NCBI GenBank assembly: GCA_022509065.1
Contig: JAFLTY010000013.1
Coordinates: 1-55,673, forward strand
DNA: 55,673 bases
Direction: 5' to 3'
DNA from: Muribaculaceae bacterium
Lineage (GTDB): Bacteria; Bacteroidota; Bacteroidia; Bacteroidales; Muribaculaceae
The notes under the pieces are model-generated. The model saw only the letters and a program-made list of their open reading frames with translations. It searched no databases and had not been told where the DNA came from. A program made the position numbers and the translations under genes. Positions 1-8,698 of this stretch are shown here, in pieces (positions within the stretch are counted from its first letter, which is position 1; each line of letters starts with the position of its first letter).

Positions 1-84
1 GCCCGAATGGTGGAATGGTAGACACGAGGGACTTAAAATCCCTTGGCCATAACGGCTGTATGGGTTCGAGTCCCATTTCGGGTA
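1..84 (+). tRNA. tRNA-Leu (anticodon TAA)
   Basis: The acceptor stem GCCCGAA pairs with TTCGGGT (77-83), with a G1-U72 wobble that also occurs in the E. coli UAA isoacceptor. The anticodon loop reads ACTTAAAAT, giving anticodon TAA. The long variable arm is typical of leucine tRNAs, and the T arm contains GGTTCGAGTCC. The discriminator base is A84. CCA is not encoded, as is usual in Bacteroidetes. The gene begins at the first base of the window, so its promoter lies outside. Confidence 0.95.
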
Positions 85-92
85 CAAAGTTT

Positions 93-122
93 GCCCCTTG
101 ACTTTTTATAAGGTTAAGGGGC
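93..122 (+). terminator. Terminator hairpin after tRNA-Leu
   Basis: GCCCCTT at 93-99 pairs with AAGGGGC at 116-122. The stem extends inward through G-U and A-U pairs to a T-rich loop. It lies 9 nt after the tRNA 3' end and probably ends its transcript. Confidence 0.7.
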
Positions 123-145
123 TTTGTTGTGTTGTGTAGAAAGAT

Positions 146-182
146 AAAAAAGACAGTTTCCGGAATGGAAACTGTCTTTTTT
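146..182. terminator. Bidirectional terminator
   Basis: AAAAAAGACAGTTTCC on the left is perfectly complementary to GGAAACTGTCTTTTTT on the right across a 5-nt loop. The A tract on one side and T tract on the other make it work in both directions: for read-through from the tRNA and for the minus-strand OmpA gene that ends at 229. Confidence 0.9.
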
Positions 183-228
183 AGGGTTAAAGCTTAATTC
201 TATTTAAAGATAAGCTTTAGTATCGAGA

Positions 229-1392
229 TTATTTTTCTTCTGCGATACAGATAGCTACGCGGTTTTCAGCGGGAGTAGCATAGGGCTGTTCCATGCTGTC
301 GTCCATGCTTGCAACGTGGATGCGATCCTTAGCGATGCCATACTCGTTGACGAGAGCATTGTAAACGGCCTGAGCGCGCTGTTTCGAGAGACGAAGGTTG
401 ATGGCTTTTGTGCCGGTGCCTTTGTCAGCGTAACCGGTAACGTAAACTACCGATCCGGGGTGCTCTTTGAGGTAGTTGGCGATTTCGTCAACTTTATATT
501 TCTCAGAGTTAGCGATAACGGTGTTCGAAATTGTGAAGAAAATATCGCGACGGAGAGGCTCTTTTTGTTTAACTTCGGGTTGTTCAACGACAACGGGAAC
601 TTCAACAATTTTTTCGACGATTTTTTCAACGATGGTTTCTTCGCAGGGAGGACAAGCGGGCTCAATGATGCGTGTTGTCTTGGTGTATTTCTTACCGAAT
701 GTGTAGCGAACGCCCACCATTCCGTTGAAATACCAGTCGATGTTGTCAGCTTTCTTTGAGTTATACTTGTCGTTGAGCATGTTGGCATTGAGTTCGAGAC
801 CAACGGCAACGTGTTCGCTGCAGTTGAACCAGATGTCAGCACCAAAGTTGCCCATGAAGCGAGTTTTAGTACCGTCCCAGAGGTAAGCCTGGAGGGGGTT
901 GCCACCTGATACGGCACCGAATGTCTGCTGGTACTTCTGGTTCTGAGCCTGGGCTTCTTTGTTGTTCCAACCTACGTTAGCGCCAATACCGGCGAAAAGG
1001 TCAACGTCGACGAGGCGGTTGGGTTTGTATCCGCCAAGGATGTTGGTAAGGTTGAAAGTAACGTCGATGTTACCCGAAACGTAGTTCCATTTCCAACGGT
1101 ATGTTTCGTTGTGGCTGAGGGCGTTGATGGTTTCGCTTGCTTTGCTGCCCCAAGCGTTAACTGCGAGACGCATACCGATGTAGGGATTGAAGTTTACACC
1201 AGCGGCAATCTGGGCAGTGGGGGAGAGGAGTTTGCCAAATGATGTTTCGCCTAAAGTCTCCTGTCCGCCAAACTGGCCTTGGATATACCAGTTGGTTTTG
1301 TAGGCATATTCTGTTACTTCTTCTTGAGCGTTCATAGCAAACGCACCGCTCAGAAGAAGAGATGTTGCCAAGATTAATTTATTGAATTTCAT
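229..1392 (-). CDS. OmpA-family outer membrane protein
   Basis: Outer-membrane porin/tether of 387 residues. Residues 1-23 are a Sec signal peptide ending in NAQ. About 30-240 form the predicted beta-barrel. A Pro/Glu/Val-rich linker with the repeated IVEK element follows (about 245-280). The C-terminal third is an OmpA-like peptidoglycan-binding domain with GYADKGTG, an LSKQRA segment and a terminal NRVA, which are the family landmarks. Its start is 47 bp downstream of the stop of the large lipoprotein gene at 1440-4397 with no obvious promoter between, so the two are probably cotranscribed. The expected role is anchoring the outer membrane to peptidoglycan and possibly slow diffusion. The assignment to the OmpA superfamily is secure; the exact orthologue is not known. 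Confidence 0.92.
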   Translation of the reverse strand: MKFNKLILATSLLLSGAFAMNAQEEVTEYAYKTNWYIQGQFGGQETLGETSFGKLLSPTAQIAAGVNFNPYIGMRLAVNAWGSKASETINALSHNETYRWKWNYVSGNIDVTFNLTNILGGYKPNRLVDVDLFAGIGANVGWNNKEAQAQNQKYQQTFGAVSGGNPLQAYLWDGTKTRFMGNFGADIWFNCSEHVAVGLELNANMLNDKYNSKKADNIDWYFNGMVGVRYTFGKKYTKTTRIIEPACPPCEETIVEKIVEKIVEVPVVVEQPEVKQKEPLRRDIFFTISNTVIANSEKYKVDEIANYLKEHPGSVVYVTGYADKGTGTKAINLRLSKQRAQAVYNALVNEYGIAKDRIHVASMDDSMEQPYATPAENRVAICIAEEK

Positions 1393-1439
1393 AATTAGTC
1401 TGTTTTAAGTCGTTAAAAATGAATTGAGACTTATAGCGA

Positions 1440-4397
1440 TTATTTTACAATCTGGAAGTACATCTTACGAGTCGAGGTCACGCCATGGTAGTCGAGAGCC
1501 TGGTAAGTGAGTTCGTAAGTGTAGCCGGCTTCGAGCTGTGAGGTGGGAACAGCGAAACGTTTCTGACGGCCTTCGAGGACGGTGTTAAGTTCACCGGTGT
1601 TGAGGCTCTTGAGGCTGCAGTCAACGGCTTTACCGTTAGCGTCATACTTGCCGGTGATGGCAACGTATTTCTTGTAAGCGGGAGCCACGAGTTCGGCTGA
1701 GTAAGTGGTGAGGTAGATCATGAAACCGTTACCGTTACCTTTCTGGAATTTTGAGGGAACGCGGAGGCTGTTGGAGAGCTGGCTCAGCATACCGCTGTTG
1801 TTCTTATAGAGAGCAACAACCTGGAGGTAGTGGTTGGGGTGGTGGAAGATGTTGTTGACGCGAGCAGCGAATTCGTTGTAACGTTCGATGAAGTCATCGA
1901 TACGACCGAATCGGCCAGCGAGTTCATCCTTAACATCCTGGAGGATACCCTGGATCTGACCGTTGATGTCAGTTACGAAGCTATCCATTGTGTTGTTGAT
2001 GGATGTTTTGATGTTATTGATGTAGTTCTTTATATCCTCAGCGATCTTGTCAAGGTCCTCATTTACACTACCTACAACGGTCTGTAATGATTCGCGGATG
2101 GATTCGATGAGTTCGTTGATGTTATCCTGGTCAACATAAATCCACTGACCTTCGATTGTGCCAACAACATTACCCATATCATCTTTAATAACTGATTCGG
2201 GGAACCAAACTTTCAGACCACCGGTGTATTCAAGTTCGATGTCATCGATAGGAGTGATATTGAGTGTGAAGTCGCCAAAGTTGAAAGTAGGAGCTTGAAC
2301 TTCAAACTCGATATTCTTCAAGAAAGTGTCAAGGTATTCTGACAGGGGCGAAATTGTGGGAAGAACGTCGGTGCCGAATTCTTTACCGGCGAGGAAGCGG
2401 AACGAGAGGGGTTTAACGCAAGTAGCAGCAAAGTTGTACTGCGATGTTATGGTGCGGGGAACTTCGATGCCGTTAACTTCGATAGTGTTGTAAGTCTGAA
2501 GGGCATAAGCCTGGAGGCTGTTGTTGTACTGGTTGTAAAGAGTCTTGGCGATAGCAGCGATGTCACCGATGCCACGAGTCTGGAGTGCGTTTTTAACCTG
2601 TTCCTTGCTTATTTCGGGTTTAGCGAGGTGAAGAGCAGCGATACCTTCGGCGTCGATGGTGACGGGTACTTCATAGAAGTAGTTGGGAGCTTGGCTTGCA
2701 CGGCTGTAACCGAAAGCGAGAGTTTCGTCGCTGATGCGGAGGTCACCAACAGTAACGGGGCAAACTTCGCCCTGGCTGTTAACGATGTTGAGTTCAACGT
2801 CCTGCTGTGTGAAGTCAACGTTGCTGGGGTTGATTGTGAGATAGAGTTTACCCATGTTGCCTTCGCCACCGAGCATATAACCGTTGGGGAGTTCGTATGT
2901 TGTGGGGTTGAGTTCGTTGAGGACGTTCTGGCTGAAGATCTGGTCTTCGCTATCGGGAGCGATATATTCAACGTCAGTGTAGTTGGTGGGGAAGCTAACG
3001 GGAGTGTTGTTAGTGTTCCAACCGTAGTAGGTCATGAGAATGTTGCTCTGTACGCCGAGAGGAGTAGCGAAGCTTCCGAATACGGTGTTATAAACGTTCT
3101 GCACCAAGAGATTGGTGATGAGTTCGTCGACAACTTTTTGGATAGTAGTGAATACCTCTTCGATCTGAGTTTTGAGGTTTTCGATTTCGGTAGCGTTGTT
3201 GTTGACTTTAACTACAAGTGCTTTGTAGTCGTAAAGAGTAAGGTCGGTAGCTTCGAGGTCTTCAGTAGTAAGGCCGAAGAAATTGAGCAGTTTGTTGATC
3301 TGCTCGGTATTTGCAGCTATGTTGAGATTAGCATTGTGGAGGTCAGTTGACAGAGTTGTGAACTTACCGTACAGGTCATTATACTGGGTATAGAGGTCGT
3401 TGATGCTGTTCTGGAGATCGGTGGGATCGAAACCGGTGCATACGCAGTGCTTCATGAAGTCATCTTTGTGTTCGATGAGCCATTCGAGAACGTTCTTGTT
3501 CTGGTCTACCCAAGTAGCCTGTGTGATTGCGTCGAGAAGAGCTTGATTGGTGATACCGGCGAGGATTCCGTCAACGGTTTTTTGCCAAGTTTCAATACCC
3601 GTTTTCCAAGTGTTGATACCTGTTTGCCAAGTTTCCAATTCTGTTTTGAATGCTTCGAGAGCGCTTACACGGCTAGTGAGGTCGTTGATTGTTTCGGTAT
3701 AGTCGGGAATTACGGGACCCTGAGCGTTTTTGAGGTCGTCGATTTGTTCCTGCAGGCTTGTGAGAGTTGTGTTAACAACGTCGAGTTGACCCTGGAGACC
3801 ATCTATGGCTTCGTTGATAACAATCATCTGTGCGTTGAACTGCTGGAGAGCAGAGTTAATCATGAAGTTAACATATTCTTCGACAGTTTGACCCTGGAGG
3901 TCGCCGAACTGATTCTGTATAGCTTCGATCTGCCCCTTTACAGTAGCCATATCGGTGCTGAGAGCGTTGATGATGGGCTCGTACTTGGTCTGCCAAGCCT
4001 GGAGAGTGCTGTCGGCAGCCTGAAGTTTAGCGATTTCCTCGTTTACTGCGTTGATAGCAGAGATACGATCGTTGATTTCTTTCTGAATAGCAGCTGCGAG
4101 GGCTGAACTGTCGTTAGCCTGCGCTGTTTTGAGGGCATTGTAGAGCGAGTCGAGGTCGGCAAGCTGTTTGTTCAAAACAGCGAACTGAGCTGTGCAACTT
4201 GACTGACAGGCTTCCTGGGCGCTTTGCACTTTGGCGAGTGCTTCTTGGAGAGCTTGAATTTTTTGTGCAAGGTTCGCATCTTCGAGCGTAAGATCTTTGT
4301 GGAAGTCTTCAGCATCGTCTTTACACGAAGTAAACATGCCAATGCTCATAGAAGAGAAAAGGAGCATGAGCAGTCCAAACAATAGTTTGCGATTCAT
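1440..4397 (-). CDS. Very large coiled-coil lipoprotein, function unknown
   Basis: A 985-residue predicted lipoprotein. The signal peptide ends in the lipobox-like FTSC followed by KDD, so the mature N-terminus should be lipidated. About residues 30-440 are rich in Gln, Leu, Ala and Asn with heptad-type spacing and predict a long coiled coil. It includes a short internal heptad repeat (ETWQTGI, NTWKTGI, ETWQKTV). A globular beta-rich region follows (about 450-740), then a second helical stretch (about 750-860) and a beta-sandwich-like C-terminus. I recognise no enzymatic motif. The N-terminal coiled coil resembles the DUF4988-type region of Bacteroidetes surface lipoproteins, but this is a guess. 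Its own promoter lies at 4513-4543, and the OmpA gene follows in the same transcript, which suggests a structural or adhesive envelope role. Confidence 0.85.
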   Translation of the reverse strand: MNRKLLFGLLMLLFSSMSIGMFTSCKDDAEDFHKDLTLEDANLAQKIQALQEALAKVQSAQEACQSSCTAQFAVLNKQLADLDSLYNALKTAQANDSSALAAAIQKEINDRISAINAVNEEIAKLQAADSTLQAWQTKYEPIINALSTDMATVKGQIEAIQNQFGDLQGQTVEEYVNFMINSALQQFNAQMIVINEAIDGLQGQLDVVNTTLTSLQEQIDDLKNAQGPVIPDYTETINDLTSRVSALEAFKTELETWQTGINTWKTGIETWQKTVDGILAGITNQALLDAITQATWVDQNKNVLEWLIEHKDDFMKHCVCTGFDPTDLQNSINDLYTQYNDLYGKFTTLSTDLHNANLNIAANTEQINKLLNFFGLTTEDLEATDLTLYDYKALVVKVNNNATEIENLKTQIEEVFTTIQKVVDELITNLLVQNVYNTVFGSFATPLGVQSNILMTYYGWNTNNTPVSFPTNYTDVEYIAPDSEDQIFSQNVLNELNPTTYELPNGYMLGGEGNMGKLYLTINPSNVDFTQQDVELNIVNSQGEVCPVTVGDLRISDETLAFGYSRASQAPNYFYEVPVTIDAEGIAALHLAKPEISKEQVKNALQTRGIGDIAAIAKTLYNQYNNSLQAYALQTYNTIEVNGIEVPRTITSQYNFAATCVKPLSFRFLAGKEFGTDVLPTISPLSEYLDTFLKNIEFEVQAPTFNFGDFTLNITPIDDIELEYTGGLKVWFPESVIKDDMGNVVGTIEGQWIYVDQDNINELIESIRESLQTVVGSVNEDLDKIAEDIKNYINNIKTSINNTMDSFVTDINGQIQGILQDVKDELAGRFGRIDDFIERYNEFAARVNNIFHHPNHYLQVVALYKNNSGMLSQLSNSLRVPSKFQKGNGNGFMIYLTTYSAELVAPAYKKYVAITGKYDANGKAVDCSLKSLNTGELNTVLEGRQKRFAVPTSQLEAGYTYELTYQALDYHGVTSTRKMYFQIVK

Positions 4398-4512
4398 TTT
4401 TGATTAGTTTAAAAGTTATTATTAGAAATAGTTGATTCTGTATATATGGGTTAACATCCTCACACACAAACAATTGGAGCTGTGTGTGAGAGAATTGGCC
4501 ACATTTTGTGGG

Positions 4513-4543
4513 CAAATTTACAATACTTTGTTGAAATATGCAA
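4513..4543 (-). promoter_or_regulatory. Promoter of the lipoprotein-OmpA operon
   Basis: Read on the minus strand, the -7 element is TAAATTTG (4520-4513), preceded by TTG at 4543-4541 with a 20-bp spacer. This fits the Bacteroidetes sigma-ABfr pattern. Transcription would start near 4505, leaving a leader of about 108 nt. Confidence 0.65.
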
Positions 4544-4742
4544 CTTTTTATTAAAAAAAACTTAACGGAAAATTTTTCGAAATTTCTTTTGGATAGTGAG
4601 TATGGGGAGAAGGAGGATAAGTCGAACACACGGGAGTGCATCTCTTGCTACTTTGCCAGGGTGTGGTTCAAAAAGTGTGGGCAAAAGTAAAGGGAAAAAT
4701 GAGTTTTATATATAAAATGTATAGTTTTATAAAAAATAATTG

Positions 4743-4750
4743 TAACTTTG
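4743..4750 (+). promoter_or_regulatory. -7 promoter element of the barrel gene at 4792
   Basis: TAACTTTG matches the Bacteroidetes -7 consensus TAnnTTTG and lies 41 bp before the ATG. I see no clear -33 TTTG at the right distance, so this is a one-box call. Confidence 0.5.
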
Positions 4751-4791
4751 TGTCTTGAAATGCGATTTTTAATGAAAATGACGTATTGCCT

Positions 4792-5817
4792 ATGAAGTTA
4801 TCTCTACCGCTATTTTTTACACTTGCCGTGATGAGTGCCGGTTCTGTTTTTGCGCAGGTTAACTATAATGACGTAAAGCAAGACGAGTCGACACGGCCGA
4901 ATATCTTCCAGCGTATGAACGAGTCAGGAGTTTTGAATAATCTTGATTTGTCGTTAAACGCCGGAACGACCGGTCTTGGGTTAGAGGTGTCGTCACCAAT
5001 AACCGAATGGGCACGCGTTCGCGTAGGAGTGGACTGGATGCCTCGTTTTGACGTACCATTGTATTTTGATATACAATCGTACACAGACGACGGAAAGATT
5101 AATAGCTCGAACTTCTCTAAGGCTCAGGAACTGATGGAAAGTTTGACAGGTTTCGAGGTAGATGAGACTGTCGTGATGAACGGTACCCCTACAATGACTC
5201 AATTTAAGTTTCTTATAGATGTGTATCCGTTCCGGTCGAATCGTCACTGGCATTTCACAGCAGGTTTTTATGCAGGTTCGCGTCAGATAGCGAAGGCTTG
5301 CAACACCATAGAGGAGATGCCATCGCTGCTTGCGATAGGAATATATAACAGGGCCTATGAGTTTATAAAGAAAACAGATTTTGTGGACACTCCACTTGAT
5401 ATTCCCGGTTATGGAGATTTATATCTTGATCCTGACCTGGCTGATGTCCTGAAAGAAAAATTTGAGAGTTTCGGACGACTGGGAGTGCACATGGGAGACT
5501 ATAAAAACGGTACTCCTTATATCATGGAGCCCGACAAAGACGGCACTTTGCGTGCGCGCGCTTTGGTTAACGCGGTACGTCCCTACTTGGGTTTCGGTTA
5601 TGGCGGGGCGCTATCATCCGATAAGCGATGGACCGGCTCGTTCGATGTGGGAGCGATGATATGGGGCGGAAGTCCTGATGTCATTACTCATGACGGGGTC
5701 AACATGACAACAGAACTGGATAATGTGCGCGGGAAAGTCGGCACTTATCTCGGGTTGATAAAAACGATGAAGGTTTTCCCGGTTGTCAGTCTACGCATAG
5801 CCTACACTTTATTTTAA
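4792..5817 (+). CDS. Predicted outer-membrane beta-barrel protein, function unknown
   Basis: 341 residues from the ATG at 4792; a TTG two codons upstream is an unlikely start. Residues 1-22 form a signal peptide (MKLSLPLFF...VFAQ). The body has alternating aromatic/hydrophobic strands, Gly-rich turns and the C-terminal segment SLRIAYTLF. A terminal aromatic residue of this kind is typical of outer-membrane barrels. No domain name can be assigned. It is a single gene between its own promoter and a strong convergent terminator at 5944-5989. It may be a small porin or a structural barrel; there is no evidence for a substrate. Confidence 0.75.
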   Translation: MKLSLPLFFTLAVMSAGSVFAQVNYNDVKQDESTRPNIFQRMNESGVLNNLDLSLNAGTTGLGLEVSSPITEWARVRVGVDWMPRFDVPLYFDIQSYTDDGKINSSNFSKAQELMESLTGFEVDETVVMNGTPTMTQFKFLIDVYPFRSNRHWHFTAGFYAGSRQIAKACNTIEEMPSLLAIGIYNRAYEFIKKTDFVDTPLDIPGYGDLYLDPDLADVLKEKFESFGRLGVHMGDYKNGTPYIMEPDKDGTLRARALVNAVRPYLGFGYGGALSSDKRWTGSFDVGAMIWGGSPDVITHDGVNMTTELDNVRGKVGTYLGLIKTMKVFPVVSLRIAYTLF

Positions 5818-5943
5818 AGCTTGGTTGATGAGTTGTCTATCGACTCTAATTTTTGCCGTACAAGGAGGTATGACCGGCTCTAAATGGGAAACAGCCTTTA
5901 GCGAATTCGCCTATCACGAAAGCCTTATTTCAATCTGAATCAG

Positions 5944-5989
5944 AAAAATAACTGAGGACGCGCCAACGGTGCGTCCTCAGTTATTTTTC
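5944..5989. terminator. Strong bidirectional terminator
   Basis: AAAAATAACTGAGGACGC is perfectly complementary to GCGTCCTCAGTTATTTTT across a 10-nt loop, giving an 18-bp stem with A and T tracts at its ends. It separates the converging plus-strand barrel gene and minus-strand Ig-repeat gene. Confidence 0.9.
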
Positions 5990-6046
5990 TCCTATATGGA
6001 TGAAAGTACGGATGAAAGTGCGGTTTGCCTCACCGCTCCATAGGTT

Positions 6047-6069
6047 GACGCACCTTAATGCGGTGCGTC
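6047..6069 (-). terminator. Hairpin just after the Ig-repeat gene
   Basis: GACGCACC (6047-6054) and GGTGCGTC (6062-6069) form an 8-bp stem with a 7-nt loop, 10 nt beyond the stop codon at 6079. No T tract follows on the minus strand, so it may stabilise the transcript 3' end or be a weak terminator backed up by the one at 5944-5989. Confidence 0.45.
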
Positions 6070-6078
6070 ACGAGGGGG

Positions 6079-8505
6079 TTACTCGGGAAGATATACTTTG
6101 ATACGAGCGGTACCGGTTGAAATAATGTAAACACCGGGTTGGAGTGTGGCGATATAGGCGGCATCGGCATTATGTCGTAAAAGGTGACCTTGCAGCGAGT
6201 AGACATCAACGTAGGGATTGTCTGCCAAGATATCTTGTATGCCGGATGAGGTATTGAAACGGCAAGTAGCGGTGATATTCGTACCATCGAGAGTTGTTGC
6301 GGTAACATCGGCTGAACCTGCGCTAAGGATAGTCACGAATCCTTGGTTATCGACAACTGCCACAGTGGGGTTGGAGGATTTCCAACTGAGATTTTTATTG
6401 GTGGCATCGACTGGCAATATAGTAGGAATGAGCTGTATGACATCGCCTTCGTAGGCAGTGAGATACTTGGAATCGAAAGCAACAGATTCGACAAGGACTT
6501 TAACGTTTACTACGCAAGAGGCAGTGAGGCCATTAACAGTGGAGACTGTAATAGTAGCTGTGCCGCCGCCGAGTGCAGAGACGAAACCCGTGTTGTCGAC
6601 AGATGCTACCGCAGCGTCGTCGGTAGACCATGTGAGGGTCTTATTGTCGGCGTTGTCAGGTGTAACTATTGCGTTGAGCTGGATAGTTGCCCCCTTGATG
6701 AGTTCAACCTGGGTGTTATCGAGAGATATTTTCTCGGGGAGAACCTGAGGAACCGGTGTTACGGTAACATTGCATTCAGACTTGATGTTGCCGCTGGAGA
6801 CGGTGATGACAGCTTGTCCCGGCGCTATGGCTTTGACAACACCATTGGTTACGGTAGCGACCGAAGGGTCGGACGAAGCCCAAACGGGTGCGTAGTCGGT
6901 AGCATTAGCCGGAACCGGCGTAGCTGATAGTGTTACCGAGTTGTTTTCGATAAGAGAAACCGAAGATGAAGAGAGCGTGATGCTTTCAAGGGCTATAACG
7001 AGCGGCGTAACGGTTACTGTGCAAGATGCTGAGAGATTAGTGCCGATACGCGCTGTAACAACGGCTTGTCCCACGGCTTTAGCTGTAACATTTCCCTGAT
7101 TGTCGACAGCAGCGATATCGGGGGCTGACGACAGCCACTCAATAGTATATCCGGTAGCTGTTTCGGGAGTGACGGAAGCTATGAGTCTGTAAGAGTCGTT
7201 CTGCATGAGTTCGAGGTTGGCAACATTGAGAGACAGCCCCTTAGGTGTTTTGTCATCCTTGACGGTGACAGTGCAAGTGGTCTTAATGTTGCCAATGGAT
7301 GCTGTGATGACGGCTGTTCCTTCGGCCTGAGCGTGAACATTGGCGTCGGCGTCAACCCATGCCACGTTATTGTCTGATGAGGAATAACTTATAGTGTATC
7401 CCGTAGCGGTGGAAGGGGTAACGGTAGCTACAAATTGGAATACATCGCCAACTTGCATGTCGAGCGAAGAAACGTTTAATGAGATACCGGACGGTTGCGA
7501 GGCCATGATTTTGTCATATTCTTCCTGGGTGACTATCTTAAGTTCGGCAGGAGTGCCTGCGGGCACTTGGAGGTATGATTCGTTGGCGGGGAGGAAATCG
7601 AGTGATGGTGTGATATAGCCGAGTGAACCATCGGCAGTTATGCCGAGCACACGCATGGACGAAGCGTTAAAAGCCGTGCGGTTGAGGTGTTGTGAATTGG
7701 CGTTGTTGAAATAGACGCCAGAGAGTAGATTGCCGCCTACTACGGATCCGGAGCCTCCGACTTCGAGGCGGTTGTTTGCAGGTTCTGTATTAGAACATTC
7801 GATTAACACGGGTGTGGATTTTGGTACAACACCGTTTATCTCGCTTAAGACAGCCATCCCGTTAGCGACTGTTTTGATATAATATACCTTCATGCCCGTA
7901 GAGTATGTCGAGAATGGGAAATCGGCATAGAACGCGCGGTAGTGTTTACCTCCGACCGAAACAGTTGGCTTTACGCCCAGATAGTTATCGCCCGCAGCTG
8001 TGATGGGTGTTATATACCACTTGCGTCCATCGCCGGACACGTTACTGCTCATAACACCTTGGTCAGTGCTGTTGTTACGGGCGTCTCCGAGGTATTTGGT
8101 TAGGCCACTTTTGGTAGCATATATAAGATATGTGTTGTCGCCGTTGTCACGGAGTTTGACATACAAGTTAATAAATGAATAAACACCTGTGCCTTGAGCC
8201 TGTATGTCCCATCCAGACGAACCGTGGTTTTCGAAGTACATGACGGTTGCGGGATCGCAGGCAGCATTTTCGAAGCCGGCCCAAAGTTCGAGGGCTCCCA
8301 GTTCGATGTCGGCGGTACCGGCAATAATCCAGCTACGGTTGTCACGCAGGTAAGCGTAGCGCTGAGTCTTGAAGTTTTGTACTCTATAGTAACCGCTATC
8401 ATTAATTTGAGCGGAAGATGTCAAAGTAGACAAAGTAAGCACACCGGCGAGGAGAAATTTAAGTATTTTCCCACCAAAAACAGACATAAAGGAATTATTA
8501 TTCAT
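6079..8505 (-). CDS. Secreted protein with five bacterial Ig-like (BIG2) repeats and C-terminal sorting-like domain
   Basis: 808 residues. The N-terminus is hydrophobic and signal-like (about 1-32, ending SSAQ). About 35-330 is a beta-rich region of unknown function, starting with GYYRVQNF. Five consecutive BIG2-type Ig domains follow (about 338-750), each carrying the SS(D/N)xxVAxVDxxGxV and GxAxIT pattern. The last 50 residues contain VYSLQGHLL and LQPGVYIIS, the short C-terminal motif shared with four other secreted proteins in this window. BIG2 arrays usually act as surface stalks, so the N-terminal region is the probable functional head. It has its own promoter at 8556-8563 and is monocistronic. 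Confidence 0.85.
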   Translation of the reverse strand: MNNNSFMSVFGGKILKFLLAGVLTLSTLTSSAQINDSGYYRVQNFKTQRYAYLRDNRSWIIAGTADIELGALELWAGFENAACDPATVMYFENHGSSGWDIQAQGTGVYSFINLYVKLRDNGDNTYLIYATKSGLTKYLGDARNNSTDQGVMSSNVSGDGRKWYITPITAAGDNYLGVKPTVSVGGKHYRAFYADFPFSTYSTGMKVYYIKTVANGMAVLSEINGVVPKSTPVLIECSNTEPANNRLEVGGSGSVVGGNLLSGVYFNNANSQHLNRTAFNASSMRVLGITADGSLGYITPSLDFLPANESYLQVPAGTPAELKIVTQEEYDKIMASQPSGISLNVSSLDMQVGDVFQFVATVTPSTATGYTISYSSSDNNVAWVDADANVHAQAEGTAVITASIGNIKTTCTVTVKDDKTPKGLSLNVANLELMQNDSYRLIASVTPETATGYTIEWLSSAPDIAAVDNQGNVTAKAVGQAVVTARIGTNLSASCTVTVTPLVIALESITLSSSSVSLIENNSVTLSATPVPANATDYAPVWASSDPSVATVTNGVVKAIAPGQAVITVSSGNIKSECNVTVTPVPQVLPEKISLDNTQVELIKGATIQLNAIVTPDNADNKTLTWSTDDAAVASVDNTGFVSALGGGTATITVSTVNGLTASCVVNVKVLVESVAFDSKYLTAYEGDVIQLIPTILPVDATNKNLSWKSSNPTVAVVDNQGFVTILSAGSADVTATTLDGTNITATCRFNTSSGIQDILADNPYVDVYSLQGHLLRHNADAAYIATLQPGVYIISTGTARIKVYLPE

Positions 8506-8555
8506 AACGTAATTATGCGTTTTAACACAAGGATGTTATATTACAAAACAGAGCG

Positions 8556-8563
8556 CAAAGTTA
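8556..8563 (-). promoter_or_regulatory. -7 promoter element of the BIG2 protein gene
   Basis: Minus-strand TAACTTTG matches TAnnTTTG, 51 bp upstream of the start codon at 8505. No convincing -33 box is seen. Confidence 0.5.
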
Positions 8564-8698
8564 CAAATAATAGTGAAAGTAACTTGCATTTTGTCGTAAT
8601 TTTATGATTTTTTATAAAATATTGAAGTTTAATGTTAACTGGGAAATTAAATATGGAAGAAATTTTGGATTTTCGTATTTAAAATGCACAAAGAAGGA

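Larger units (their letters stand above)
4398..4791. other. Divergent intergenic region with leader hairpin
   Basis: This 394-bp AT-rich gap separates the lipoprotein-OmpA operon (minus) from the barrel gene (plus) and carries a promoter for each. Inside the minus-strand leader, CTCACACACA (4459-4468) and TGTGTGTGAG (4481-4490) form a perfect 10-bp hairpin with a 12-nt loop, about 60 nt before the lipoprotein start codon. No gene is supported in it. Confidence 0.7.

Noticed and set aside
1-84. Anomalous G1-U72 pair in tRNA-Leu as a sign of a damaged tRNA
   Set aside because: The same pair occurs in the E. coli UAA leucine tRNA and in the tRNA-Arg here; the rest of the fold is intact.
1830-4106. 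Long open frames on the plus strand opposite the 985-residue lipoprotein
   Set aside because: They mirror the codon pattern of the real gene on the other strand, have no start signals, and their translations show no domain or signal peptide.
5999-6023. Short direct repeat (GATGAAAGT) near the BIG2 gene end
   Set aside because: Only two short imperfect copies, no further structure, and easily due to chance.
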